From Micromonospora noduli (lineage in GTDB: Bacteria > Actinomycetota > Actinomycetes > Mycobacteriales > Micromonosporaceae): a DNA stretch of 49,042 nucleotides. The notes below the pieces were generated by a model. The model was not told where the DNA came from, did no database searches, and saw only the letters and a program-made list of their open reading frames with translations. Location: contig NZ_PYAK01000045.1 in the NCBI RefSeq assembly GCF_003264365.1, positions 1 through 49,042 on the forward strand. Reading direction: 5' to 3'. Each line of letters opens with the position of its first letter. The first letter of the stretch is position 1. Position numbers and translations under genes: made by a program. Shown here piece by piece: positions 1-8,165 of this stretch.

Positions 1-2
1 CG

Positions 3-464
3 GTGAGCCCGGCGGGCGGCGGGGTGCCCGCGCAGCGCGCGGCGTCGGCCGACCCGGCGGTGGAGTTGGAGCTGGCCCGGCGGATGGCCGACGAGGCCGA
101 CCGGCACGGGCAGCAGGCGGAGTTGCTGGCCCAGCGGCCGGCGCTGCTGCCGACGTGGTCACCGCTGGCGCGGGCGGTCGCCGTCTACGCCGGGTGCGGC
201 GCGGCGGCCGGCGTGCTCGTGCTGATCCTGGTGCTCGCCTCCGGGGTGGGTCTGGTCGACGGGTTCACCCTCGGCGCGTGGATCTGCGCGGGGTTGCCGG
301 CGGTGGCGTTCTTCGGCGGCTACCTGGTGCTGGGCCGGTGGGGGCGGCCGGCCATGGTCGCCGGTACCCCGCCGCGGTACCTGCCGCTCGGGTTCCTGAT
401 CTGTTTCCTGGTGGTGCCGATGGCCTACTGCGCGTACCTGCTGATGGTCCGCGGCCTGCGCTGA
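3..464 (+). CDS. small membrane protein, start uncertain
   Basis: Product of about 153 residues beginning with a GTG at the very edge of the window, so the true start may lie upstream. No ribosome binding site can be seen because only two bases precede it. Residues 1-55 are hydrophilic and acidic. Three hydrophobic segments follow at about 58-86, 87-111 and 126-149, and the protein ends in a short basic tail. This is the layout of a small integral membrane protein with a cytoplasmic N-terminus. I do not recognise the family and assign no function. Third-position GC is very high, as in the neighbours, which supports coding. Confidence 0.65.
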   Translation: MSPAGGGVPAQRAASADPAVELELARRMADEADRHGQQAELLAQRPALLPTWSPLARAVAVYAGCGAAAGVLVLILVLASGVGLVDGFTLGAWICAGLPAVAFFGGYLVLGRWGRPAMVAGTPPRYLPLGFLICFLVVPMAYCAYLLMVRGLR

Positions 465-796
465 TGACTGACCTGGCGTCCGGTCTGCGATTCGCCGCAC
501 AGCCGACTGACTCGCGGTCGGTCTTCCCGGCTACTTCGCGCTCCGGCGTGGTCCCCGTCGCCCGACATCCCGGCTTGCCGGCCGGTCCGTCCACTGTGCT
601 CCGCGGTTCTCGTAGCGTCACACCTCCCGGCCGTCCACCGTGCCCACTCGGGTGCCGTAGTCTCGCGCCCCGAGCGCAGTCGGTGCGCAATCCGCTTGCC
701 GAGGGTCTGGATCATCACGCCTCGACGTCTCGCGAGCGGCAGGTCGAAAGGTTGGTCAGGGAATTGCAGGGACAGACGTCCACCCAGGTTGAGCCG
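465..796. other. intergenic stretch with no clear feature
   Basis: About 330 bases between two membrane-protein genes. The downstream reading frame is open through this stretch and offers a GTG at 683, so part of it could be the N-terminus of the next gene. The composition is less coding-like than on either side. I see no hairpin, RNA gene or repeat. Confidence 0.4.
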
Positions 797-1447
797 ATGC
801 CGCCAAGCGACGGGCTTGCCGCTTCGCCGGGCATCGCCGATGCCGCCGTAGGAACGGCGACACCTGGCTCCGAACAGGAGCCGGGGCTGTCGGTCGTCGC
901 CGCTTCGCAGCAGGCCGGCGCGGGCGCGGTGGTGGCGGGTTTCGGGCTGATCGCCGTCGGCGCGGTCGGCGGCTGGCTGATCTGGCGCAGCGGCGCCTCC
1001 GCGGCGAAGATCCAGCCTGAGGACACCACTGGCGTCTTCCTCACCCTGCTGATCTTCGCCGCAGCGGTCGAGCGGATCCTGGAACCGTTCTCGCGGTGGC
1101 TGCCGGGTCGCGCCGCTGAGGCCGCGTTGTCCCGAACGGTGACCGACGTGAACAGCCGGGTCGACGGCCCCACCGAGGCTGACCGCGAGGCGGTCGCCGT
1201 GGCCACCGCCAAGGTCGCACGGGCGAAGGCGAACCGCACCATCGTCGCGTGGGGCCTCGCCAGTGGGTTGGCCACCGTGGCGTCCAGCGCTGGCGGGTTC
1301 TACGTTCTGCACGCGGTCGCCGGCGCCGACTGGAATGGAGTGGCGGTCTGGGTCGACGCCGTCGTGACCGGTGTGATGGTCGGCAGCGGCACCAAGCCGT
1401 TGCACGACCTGATCACCCGAGCACAGAACGGCCCGCCGTCGCCGTAA
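797..1447 (+). CDS. predicted membrane protein with a C-terminal GTKPLHDLI motif
   Basis: Start taken at ATG 797 (216 residues); a GTG at 683 in the same frame would add 38 residues, and neither has a convincing Shine-Dalgarno. Residues 1-40 are low-complexity and acidic. Hydrophobic segments lie at about 41-64, 78-98, 148-173 and 178-197. Between the second and third is a charged helix rich in Ala, Lys and Arg. The C-terminus carries GSGTKPLHDLI, a motif I associate with small actinobacterial membrane proteins of unknown role. Four membrane passes with a soluble loop are inferred. The function is unknown. Confidence 0.6.
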   Translation: MPPSDGLAASPGIADAAVGTATPGSEQEPGLSVVAASQQAGAGAVVAGFGLIAVGAVGGWLIWRSGASAAKIQPEDTTGVFLTLLIFAAAVERILEPFSRWLPGRAAEAALSRTVTDVNSRVDGPTEADREAVAVATAKVARAKANRTIVAWGLASGLATVASSAGGFYVLHAVAGADWNGVAVWVDAVVTGVMVGSGTKPLHDLITRAQNGPPSP

Positions 1448-1506
1448 GGCGCCGCGTGGCCCGTCTGTTCTGGCCCGCCGAGGGGCGTGATCCACTCGGT
1501 TTCATG

Positions 1507-1545
1507 GAAGTCGGGGTATCCGCGCCTGCGGGATACCCCGACTTC
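1507..1545. terminator. perfect 15-bp hairpin (candidate terminator)
   Basis: Arms GAAGTCGGGGTATCC (1507-1521) and its exact reverse complement (1531-1545) enclose a 9-nt loop. It sits about 60 bp after the stop of the membrane-protein gene. There is no T-tract, which is common for actinobacterial terminators. It could also be a dispersed palindrome. Confidence 0.55.
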
Positions 1546-1641
1546 AGCTATCCCGTGTCGATCTTCCGCACTGTTGCGCTCACTGCCGGTCAGCGCTGAA
1601 ACTCCGCCCGCCCCGAGCCTGTCGATCCCGCGTCGCTCTAG

Positions 1642-1686
1642 ATCTTGGACAGTTTCCGTTACGAGCTAACGGAAACTGTCCAAGAT
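1642..1686. repeat. perfect 20-bp inverted repeat with CCAAGAT ends
   Basis: The left arm 1642-1661 (ATCTTGGACAG...CGTTA) is the exact reverse complement of 1667-1686, around a 5-nt loop CGAGC. It lies 96 bp downstream of the previous hairpin, in a gene-free stretch. The stem is AT-richer than the surroundings. It may be a terminator or a member of a dispersed palindrome family; the CCAAGAT terminus recalls the palindromes near 20.0 and 45.9 kb, but in reversed orientation. Confidence 0.7.
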
Positions 1687-1881
1687 TTCGGTCGCCACGC
1701 GGACTTGGTCGGGCTTCCAGTGGGCAGACTCCGTCGGAGCCGCTCGTGTGGGGCGACCAGTGCCCACGAGGTGACGCGGAAGCACCCGGCCGGTCGCGCG
1801 GGGTGCGTGGATCTCGTACGCTCCCATGTGGTCTCTGCCGGTGCGGTGGTGGAGGCGATGGTCGATCACGGGGAGGCGCGC

Positions 1882-2145
1882 GTGAGCGCAGCACAGATCA
1901 TCGCGAGGTTGGCGGCGGCGTCGCAGAAGCTGGACGAGGCGAAGGCCAAGACCGCAGCGGCAGCACAGGACGCCGCCGAGGCACGGGCACTCGTCGCCGG
2001 CGCCCTGGAGGGTGTGGCCGGCGGTCCGCTGATCGGCATGATCGACTCGTACCGTCAGGCGCTCGCGCAGGCTTCTCAGGGTGGCGACCCCGCGAAACAG
2101 CATGTGCAGGAGACGATTGCCAAGGTTCGAGCGCTGGGAAACTGA
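1882..2145 (+). CDS. small Ala-rich helical protein, DUF6244-type
   Basis: An 87-residue product starting at GTG 1882. GGGGAGG is placed 7-8 bases upstream, which decides this start over the longer open frame. The sequence is almost entirely helical. It begins with SAAQIIARLAAASQKLDEA, followed by an Ala-rich stretch and the block GPLIGMIDSYRQALAQAS, then GDPAKQHVQETIAKVRALG at the end. This pattern fits what I remember of the DUF6244 family of Micromonosporaceae, small proteins usually present in many copies per genome; the family name is from memory. A coiled-coil or helical-bundle fold is inferred. No catalytic residues are evident and the role is unknown. Confidence 0.75.
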   Translation: MSAAQIIARLAAASQKLDEAKAKTAAAAQDAAEARALVAGALEGVAGGPLIGMIDSYRQALAQASQGGDPAKQHVQETIAKVRALGN

Positions 2146-2203
2146 CCACGGGTGGTGGCAGTGCAACCCACCAACCAGCCGTGCGACTTGCGATTCCGCT
2201 CGC

Positions 2204-2656
2204 TCAGCGGGTGATGCGGAACGTCTGCTCGAAGTTTGGGTAGTCGCAGACGTCCTGGTTGCACAGCTCGAATCCGCCGCTGATCAGCGCGACACCCCTG
2301 TGCAGGACCAGCCCGCCGCCCTCCACCCACGCTCGCCCGGTCACGGCTTGCGGCTCGCCGGTGCAGCTGTTGAGAGGCGCCCAGCCGCCGGCGTAGGCGA
2401 CCCGGTTGCCCGACCGCTGCCGGACGATCAACTCGGTGGCGCCGGACAGGCCGGCTGGGCAGGTCACGGTGAGGGTGATGTCCACGGCCACGCCTCGTGC
2501 GACAAGGGTCGCGGACGTGACTTCGACGCTGCTCGCCGCGCTCGCCGGCGTCGGCGCCAGCACGACGGAGAGTGACAGGCCGAGTAGTGCAATGGCGGTG
2601 ATGATGCGGCGCACGACGGTCCTCCTTGCCGGAGTGGGGTGCTTACCTTCAGTCAC
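2204..2656 (-). CDS. secreted Cys-rich protein of unknown function
   Basis: 150 residues. The GTG start at 2656 is preceded by GGGGAGG at a good distance. The N-terminus has a classical Sec signal peptide: basic residues 11-17, a hydrophobic core at about 18-33, and a cleavage site after APTPASA near residue 40. The mature part of about 110 residues looks beta-rich and holds four cysteines (in TCP, SCTG and LCNQDVC), enough for two disulfide bonds. This suggests a small exported domain. It is transcribed toward the DUF6244-type gene (convergent). I do not recognise a family. Confidence 0.75.
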   Translation of the reverse strand: MTEGKHPTPARRTVVRRIITAIALLGLSLSVVLAPTPASAASSVEVTSATLVARGVAVDITLTVTCPAGLSGATELIVRQRSGNRVAYAGGWAPLNSCTGEPQAVTGRAWVEGGGLVLHRGVALISGGFELCNQDVCDYPNFEQTFRITR

Positions 2657-2683
2657 CCTAGTCCTCCCCGGCGTTGAGGGATA

Positions 2684-3127
2684 TCAATCACGCTCTATGA
2701 CCACGACCGGGATCTCGCGGTCGGTCTCCTTCGCGTAGCGGCCGTACGTCGGGAAGACCTTCGTCATTACCGGCCACAGCCGGACGCGCTCCTCGCCGGT
2801 CGCGGTCCGGGCCCGACCCGTGATCCGCTCCGCGCCGACCTGGATCTCCACCGCAGGGTCCGCGCTGAGGTTCAGGTACCAGGCGGGGTGCTTGGCCGCG
2901 CCGCCGTTGGACGCCACCAGCAGATAGTTGTCGCCGTCGCGCCCGTACATCAGTGCCGTGCGGCGCAGCTTGCCCGATCGGCGTCCGCGGGTGGTGAGCA
3001 GCAGCGAGGGTACGCCGTGGAAGGTGCCTCCGTCCGCGCCGTCGGTGCGCACGTAGCGCCGGATGTGGCTGGCGACCCAGCCGACGGGGCTGTCCTCGAC
3101 CGTCTCGTTCTGCTCGTGTGTGGTCAC
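2684..3127 (-). CDS. F420-dependent nitroreductase-family (Ddn-like) protein
   Basis: 147 residues. The body has the hallmarks of the deazaflavin (F420)-binding split-barrel family of actinobacteria. These include LLLTTRGRRSGKLRRTALMY, then YLLVASNGGAAKHPAWYLNL, a segment DPAVEIQVGAERITGRAR, and a C-terminal block LWPVMTKVFPTYGRYAKETDREIPVVVIER. In the family, the Arg/Lys-rich RRSGK segment and the following SNGG loop contact the F420 phosphate and deazaflavin. Members reduce quinones or nitro compounds at the membrane face. The substrate here cannot be told. The length is normal and no truncation is seen. Confidence 0.88.
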   Translation of the reverse strand: MTTHEQNETVEDSPVGWVASHIRRYVRTDGADGGTFHGVPSLLLTTRGRRSGKLRRTALMYGRDGDNYLLVASNGGAAKHPAWYLNLSADPAVEIQVGAERITGRARTATGEERVRLWPVMTKVFPTYGRYAKETDREIPVVVIERD

Positions 3128-3196
3128 GCCATCGCCTTCATCGTCGAGTCGACCGGACGCATCGACCGTACGTCGGGGTCAGAGCGCCCGGAGCAA

Positions 3197-4183
3197 TCAG
3201 CTGCGCGAGCGTGGCAGGCAGCACTTCTTGTACTTGACGCCGGACCCGCACCAGCAGGTGTCGTTGCGGCCGGGCGGCCAGGCTGTCACGCCCGACTCGT
3301 CGAGGCTGTCGGCGTACTGGTCGAGGGTTTCCTCGCTGGTGGGGTCGCTGTCGGTGCGTTCGGCGAAGGCCGCCAGGTCGGCGACCGTGCCGACGACCAC
3401 GCCCAGGTCGGCGCCGCCCATGCCGGAGGCGTCGACGAGGGCGCGTTCGATCTGGGCGCGGTGCTCGTCCCAGGTGGCCGGGTAGCTGTCGACCAGAGCG
3501 GGCCAGCGCAGCAGCAGTGCGGTGAACTCCGCCTGCGGCCAGAACAGCAGTGTCGCCGGGCCGTCGTCGAGGGCGTCGAGCGCGTGGGTGCTCGCGGCGC
3601 GCAGCCGATCGGCGAGGTTGTCGTACTCGTCGTGGGGTAGGCCCTGCTCTTCGCGCAGGTCGTGCCGCCGCTGGGCCAGGCCGTAGATCATGGCCGCGGC
3701 CTCGTCCTGGGCGTCCTCGGATTCGTGCTGCTGGGTGCGGGTCCGTTCCAGGATGGCGTCCAGTGCCCCGGTGAGCCATTCCAGCGCCGTGTCGGCGTGG
3801 CCGGCCTCGGCCAGCTCGTCGATCAGGTACGTGGCCGCGGGATCGGTCTCCAACAGGGGACGCAGGGCGGTCAGTTCGGCCATGCCCTCGTCCGAGCGGT
3901 CGAGGCGCAGCAGTAGACCGCCGCGCACCGCTCGGGCGTACGCGTTGTCGTCCGGCTGCTCGGCGATGGCGCGGGTGGCCAGGGCGAGCGCGTCGGCCAG
4001 GTCACCGGCCTGTTCCAGGATGTCCGCGGCGACCAGCAGGGCGTACCCGGTGTCGTCGGGGTCCGCGACGCGCCCCTCGTCGACGGCGTTCACCAGTTCC
4101 GCGACGAACGCGGCCGGGTTCGGGCTAGCGGAACCCAGGGCGCCGATCTCTTCGATGCGGTCGGCGGTCAGCAACTCGGACAT
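3197..4183 (-). CDS. SEC-C motif protein with a helical TPR-like body
   Basis: 328 residues with start ATG 4183, preceded by AGGAT; the longer frame to 4282 has no better site. Residues about 20-140 are Ala/Leu-rich helical pairs of tetratricopeptide type, for example DTGYALLVAADILEQAGDLA. A charged helical middle follows. The C-terminus ends with the zinc-binding SEC-C signature CWCGSGVKYKKCC (Cys 310, 312, 321 and 322), the same four-ligand motif found at the SecA tail. SEC-C proteins bind zinc and often ribosomes or partner proteins; the exact role here is unknown. The bidirectional-looking hairpin at 4248-4277 separates it from the upstream exporter gene on the same strand. Confidence 0.85.
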   Translation of the reverse strand: MSELLTADRIEEIGALGSASPNPAAFVAELVNAVDEGRVADPDDTGYALLVAADILEQAGDLADALALATRAIAEQPDDNAYARAVRGGLLLRLDRSDEGMAELTALRPLLETDPAATYLIDELAEAGHADTALEWLTGALDAILERTRTQQHESEDAQDEAAAMIYGLAQRRHDLREEQGLPHDEYDNLADRLRAASTHALDALDDGPATLLFWPQAEFTALLLRWPALVDSYPATWDEHRAQIERALVDASGMGGADLGVVVGTVADLAAFAERTDSDPTSEETLDQYADSLDESGVTAWPPGRNDTCWCGSGVKYKKCCLPRSRS

Positions 4184-4247
4184 GGGCGCATCCTGAAAGA
4201 CGACTGTCGGTGGGTGGGGGAGCGGCCAGCGTACTCCTGGACATGCA

Positions 4248-4277
4248 GCAGCCCGGGCGGCGAACCGCCCGGGCTGC
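4248..4277 (-). terminator. perfect 13-bp hairpin after the MFS gene
   Basis: Arms GCAGCCCGGGCGG and its exact reverse complement flank the loop CGAA. The hairpin lies 11 bases past the stop of the MFS exporter gene, read on the minus strand. The stem is very stable and there is no T-tract. It should end exporter transcription before the SEC-C gene. Confidence 0.8.
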
Positions 4278-4288
4278 GACACGTTCCC

Positions 4289-5755
4289 TCAGCGGGTCGC
4301 CGGCATGGTGGCGAACTCGCCGGCTAGCTCCGACTCGACGATCGTCGCGGCGGACGGCCGGCGACCGGCCGACGCCCGCCGGGCGGACGGGACGGCGAGG
4401 GCCGCGAGCGCGGCGGCAAGGGCGATCGCCGTGAGGACGAGAAACCCCATCGTGAAGCCGGCCTCCCGGGGCAGACCGTTGGCCTGCGGGTGGGCGGTGA
4501 TCACGCCACTGACCACGGCCGCGCCGATCGCGCCGCCGATGGTGCGGATGTTGGCGTTCATGCCGGTCGCGACGCCGGTCTGGCTGGCGGGCACGCTGGC
4601 GACGATCAGGTTGGCCATCGACGCGAAGGCCAGGCCGATGCCGAGGCCGACCAGGCCACCGGCGATGGCGACCTCCCAGCGGGTGTCGTGCGCGGTGGCG
4701 AGCATCGCGGACGCGGCCACGTTGAACGCGGCACCGGTGGCGAGCTGCGCCTTGGCGCTGAAGACGGCCTGGAGTCGCCCGGCGATGAGGCCGGCGACGA
4801 ACATCGCGACGAGCATCGGCAGCATGAGCAGACCGGCCTGGCTGATGCTGGCGCCGAAGCCGTAGCCGGCGATGGTCGGGGTCTGCACGAACTGGGGAAG
4901 GAACGCGTACACGGAGAACATCGACGCGCCGTAGAGCAGGGCGACGAGGTTGGTGGTCCAGACGCCGGGCAGTCGCATCATCCGCATGTCGATAAGCGGG
5001 TTGCTCGAGCGCACCTCGGCGACCAGCCAGCCGGCCAGCAGCACCACGGCGAGCGCCAGCAGGCCGAGCACCCGGGTGGAGGTCCAGCCCCAGGTGGCGC
5101 CCTGGCTGATCGGCAGCAGCAGCGCGACCAGCCAGCCGGAGAGCAGCACTGTGGCGCGCCAGTCGATGCGACCGGGGGTACGGACCGGCGACTCGGGCAC
5201 GAACAGGTGCGCGGCCACGGCGGTCAGCCCGACCACGACCATCGGGATCCAGAACAGCCAGCGGTAGTCCAGCGTGCTGACGATCGGGCCGGCCAGCACG
5301 ATGCCCAGGCCACCGCCGACGGCGACGATCGCCGAGATGGCGGCCACCGCGGTGGAGACCCGCGCGGCTGGGAACTCGTCGCGGATGATGCCGAACGAGA
5401 GGGGGAAGACCGCTCCGCCGATGCCCTGCACGACCCGGGCGAGGATGAGGATGCCGATGTTCGGCGCGATGGCGGCGAGCAGGCAGCCGAGGGCCAGTGC
5501 GGCGAGCGAGACGACGAGCATCCGCTCCTTGCCGACCATGTCGCCGACGCGTCCGAGGATCGGCGTGAAGATCGACGCGCTGAGCAGGTAGGCGGTCAGG
5601 ACCCAGGTCACGGTGTTCTGGGAGGTGTGCAGGTCCTGCTGGATGGTCGGCAGCACCGGGGTGATCAGCGACTGGAGCATCGCGAAGAACCCGGCGCCGG
5701 CCGCGAGCACGGTGAAGGTGAGCCGACGCGAGCTGCGTCGGGAAGTCACTGCCAC
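4289..5755 (-). CDS. MFS multidrug exporter, DHA2 (EmrB/QacA) type
   Basis: 488 residues from GTG 5755, chosen because GGGAG lies about 10 bases upstream; the open frame extends to 5926 but would run through the operator region. There are about 14 hydrophobic segments. The loop between segments 2 and 3 carries the MFS motif A form GRVGDMVGKERM, and segment 5 has the antiporter motif GGGLGIVLAGPIVSTL. These mark a proton-coupled drug exporter of the DHA2 family in the cytoplasmic membrane. The divergent TetR gene and the triple dyad between them indicate repression relieved by an exported compound. The substrate is unknown. Confidence 0.9.
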   Translation of the reverse strand: MAVTSRRSSRRLTFTVLAAGAGFFAMLQSLITPVLPTIQQDLHTSQNTVTWVLTAYLLSASIFTPILGRVGDMVGKERMLVVSLAALALGCLLAAIAPNIGILILARVVQGIGGAVFPLSFGIIRDEFPAARVSTAVAAISAIVAVGGGLGIVLAGPIVSTLDYRWLFWIPMVVVGLTAVAAHLFVPESPVRTPGRIDWRATVLLSGWLVALLLPISQGATWGWTSTRVLGLLALAVVLLAGWLVAEVRSSNPLIDMRMMRLPGVWTTNLVALLYGASMFSVYAFLPQFVQTPTIAGYGFGASISQAGLLMLPMLVAMFVAGLIAGRLQAVFSAKAQLATGAAFNVAASAMLATAHDTRWEVAIAGGLVGLGIGLAFASMANLIVASVPASQTGVATGMNANIRTIGGAIGAAVVSGVITAHPQANGLPREAGFTMGFLVLTAIALAAALAALAVPSARRASAGRRPSAATIVESELAGEFATMPATR

Positions 5756-5888
5756 GAGAGAAAACTCCCTGATTACGTACGGGAATGAAGGCTTTGTCGC
5801 CCGTCCGTCCGGGACGGGGTGGTCTGTCGGGGTCCGGGCGATCGGGGTGGCCAGGCGGCGATCGGGCGGGTCCCGAGGTACAGTAACC

Positions 5889-5949
5889 GGAGGCAGGCCT
5901 CCGGGATTCCGGAGGGGTGCCTCCACTAAGCTAGCGGAGGGTTGCCTCC
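5889..5949. promoter_or_regulatory. three GGAGG-N4-CCTCC dyads (TetR operator candidate)
   Basis: Three 14-bp dyads of form GGAGG-N4-CCTCC start at 5889, 5911 and 5936, with spacers CAGG, GGTG and GTTG. Their spacing is 22 and 25 bp, two to two-and-a-half helical turns. They fill the gap between the divergent MFS and TetR genes, immediately upstream of the regulator. This is what an autoregulatory TetR operator should look like. The last copy ends 18 bases before the GTG at 5968. Confidence 0.75.
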
Positions 5950-5967
5950 GGATGCAACCAGGGTGAG

Positions 5968-6561
5968 GTGACGCACGTCATGACCAGCGCGGGGCAGGCG
6001 CCCGAGGTCTTCGCCCAGCGGCCCAAGCGGGCCGACGCGCGGCGTAACTACGACGCCCTGATCGCGGCGGCACGCGATGCGTTCGCCGAGAACGGCGCCG
6101 CCGCCTCCCTGGAGGACGTGGCCCGTCGGGCCGGCGTGGGCATCGGCACGCTCTACCGCAACTTCCCGACCCGCCAGCACCTGTTCGAGGCCGTCTACGT
6201 CGAGGAGGTCCGGGCGCTGTGCCACACCGCCGAGGGCCTCGCCGAGCTGCCGCCCTGGGACGCGCTCGTCGCCTGGCTGCACCGCTTCGTCGCGTACGTC
6301 GCCACCAAGCGGGCGCTCGCCGAGCAGCTGCTGCACGACTCCGAGATCTTCACCAGCTGCCGGGCGGAGATCTTCTCCGCCGGTGAGCCGCTGATGCGTC
6401 GCGCACAGGCCGCCGGTGTGGTCCGTGACGACATCGGCTTCGACGACGTGGTGCGGCTGATCAGTGGCCTCACCATGGCCCAGTTCCCGTCACCCGAGCA
6501 GCGTGACCGGGTGCTCGGCGTGGCCCTGGACGGCCTGCGCCCGCCAGCCACGCCGCGCTGA
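5968..6561 (+). CDS. TetR-family transcriptional regulator
   Basis: 197 residues from GTG 5968, or 193 from ATG 5980; the GTGAGG stretch just before 5968 could serve either. The N-terminal DNA-binding domain at about residues 25-70 shows the typical TetR pattern: NYDALIAAARDAFAENG, then ASLEDVARRAGVGIGTLYRNFP with the recognition helix GTLYRNF. The rest is an all-helical ligand-binding and dimerisation domain. The gene is divergent from the MFS exporter, and three matching dyads lie between them. Local repression of both genes is therefore the likely job, with a compound exported by the neighbour as the inducer. Confidence 0.92.
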   Translation: MTHVMTSAGQAPEVFAQRPKRADARRNYDALIAAARDAFAENGAAASLEDVARRAGVGIGTLYRNFPTRQHLFEAVYVEEVRALCHTAEGLAELPPWDALVAWLHRFVAYVATKRALAEQLLHDSEIFTSCRAEIFSAGEPLMRRAQAAGVVRDDIGFDDVVRLISGLTMAQFPSPEQRDRVLGVALDGLRPPATPR

Positions 6562-6603
6562 CGGCCCAGCCGGCCGCGCCACGCTGACGACCGTCCCGGC
6601 CGG

Positions 6604-7967
6604 TCAGCGGTCGACCAGCAGCAGCCACTCGTCGTCGAGGCGATCCACGGTCGTGCCCGCCGGCCAGCGGTGGCCGGGATCGGCCACCGCCCGGGCCTGC
6701 TCGACCTGCGGCGGCCGGCTGAACTGTGTGTCGCGGAAGCTGGCCATGCTGTGGAACCGGGCCCGGCCGAAGTTCGCGGCGTCGAGAAAGCGGGCCCGGT
6801 CGAACAACGCCTCCGCGCCGAACACCGTCCAGCGGAACAGCGCCATGTTCGTGAAACGGACCGAGTGGAAGTTGGCCGACCTGCCGAACTCGGTGTGCTC
6901 CATCGACAGGGCGCCGTCGAAGACGGCCTCCCGGAACGTGGCGGCGTCCTCGAAGCGGGTGGCGTCGAAGCTGGTCGGCTGACCGAAGGTCACCCGGCGA
7001 AACGAGGTCGGGCCGGCGAAGCTGGCTCGCCGGCAGGCCAGGCCGCCGGGAAGGGCGCCACCATCGAAGCTGGCCCCACCGCCGACGCGAACGTCGTCGA
7101 GGATGACCTCGCCGTCGGCCGCGAGCCCTTCGAAGACCACGTCGCCGAAGGTCGCCGCGTCGAGCAGGAGCCGCCCCCGCGCCGTCGCGCCCGCGAAGGT
7201 GGTCGTACCGGTGAACACCGCCTCGGTGAAGTTCGCGTCGACGAGCGTGCAGCCGGCGGCGTCGAAGTCGACAAGCGTGGCGCCGGCCAGGTCGAGCCTC
7301 AGCTCCGGCCAGTGCGCAGCGTCGTCCGCGCGCAGGTGCCGGGTGAGCACGCGCTGCGCGCTGCGCCGGACCTCCGTCTCGCGCGGCTCGCCGTCGGGCG
7401 CCGGCATCCGCAGGTACGCGCAGAGCACCGCCGCGATCGTCGGGCGCTGCCCGGGTTGGCCTGACCGAGGCGCTCCAGCGCGTGCAGGCCGCCGAGGCGC
7501 ACCGCCGCGCTGTCGTTGCCGAGCAGCTCGACCGCCCGGGTGTAGAGCTCGGTCAGTCGACGCTCCGCCGCGTCGTGCTCGGCGGCCCCGGACTGCCGGT
7601 CCTGGTGGCGCTGCGCGGCCTCGGCCACCGCCTCGGCGTGCGCCTGCACCCGGTCCCGGTGCACCTGGTCCCGTGCGGCGACGTTCTCCTGGTGCCGTTG
7701 CGCCCGTTCGGCGATCCACTGGCGGCGGGCGGCGAGCAGCAGCGCGAGCCCTCCGCCGGTGCCCGCGACGACGGTCAGGCCGGTGCGGATCGCGTCGATG
7801 CGCAGCGTGGCGCGGGTGTCCGGTTGGCTGGCCCGGTCGGCCTCGGTGAGCAGCAGGTCCAGCACCAGCCAGCCCAGGGCGATGGCGACCAGCAGGCCGA
7901 CGAGGACCAGCCACCACGGCATCACCCGCAGCTCGCGCTCGCTGGGTTCGTCGACAGCCACGGCCAC
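6604..7967 (-). pseudogene. pentapeptide-repeat protein gene with a single-base frameshift
   Basis: The 5' part (from about 7967) encodes a membrane-anchored N-terminus with two hydrophobic segments (about residues 16-40 and 60-82), then a charged helix rich in Gln, His, Arg and Glu, then TELYTRAVELLGNDSAAVRLG and LHALERLGQANPG. At about 7449 the frame breaks. The continuation, beginning QRPTIAAVLCAYLRMPAP, is in the next frame and runs to 6604 as Phe-type pentapeptide repeats of the form A-x-F-x-x. The joined product would be about 454 residues, the usual architecture for actinobacterial pentapeptide proteins. One C appears to be missing between GG and CAG. It may be a real inactivation or a sequencing error. 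The unshifted frame ends at 7299, giving a 222-residue truncated product. Confidence 0.8.
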
Positions 7968-8165
7968 AGCATGCCAGGCAGGGTCGGTGTCCGATATGGA
8001 GCGTGACGGTATGACCGTTTACGCCTCCGTCGGAACAACGGGTTACCGGCGCGTAACAAGTCATTGACGTTTCTGAATTGTTGCGGGGATGATCGTCACA
8101 CGGTCGACCGGACACCCCCACCCACCTGCCCGGTTCGCCGGGCGCCTCCCCCCGGAGGTGCAGCG

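Noticed and set aside
7440..7460. Programmed ribosomal frameshift in the pentapeptide gene
   Set aside because: No slippery heptamer or following structure is seen, and a missing single C in a CCCGGG context is the simpler explanation.
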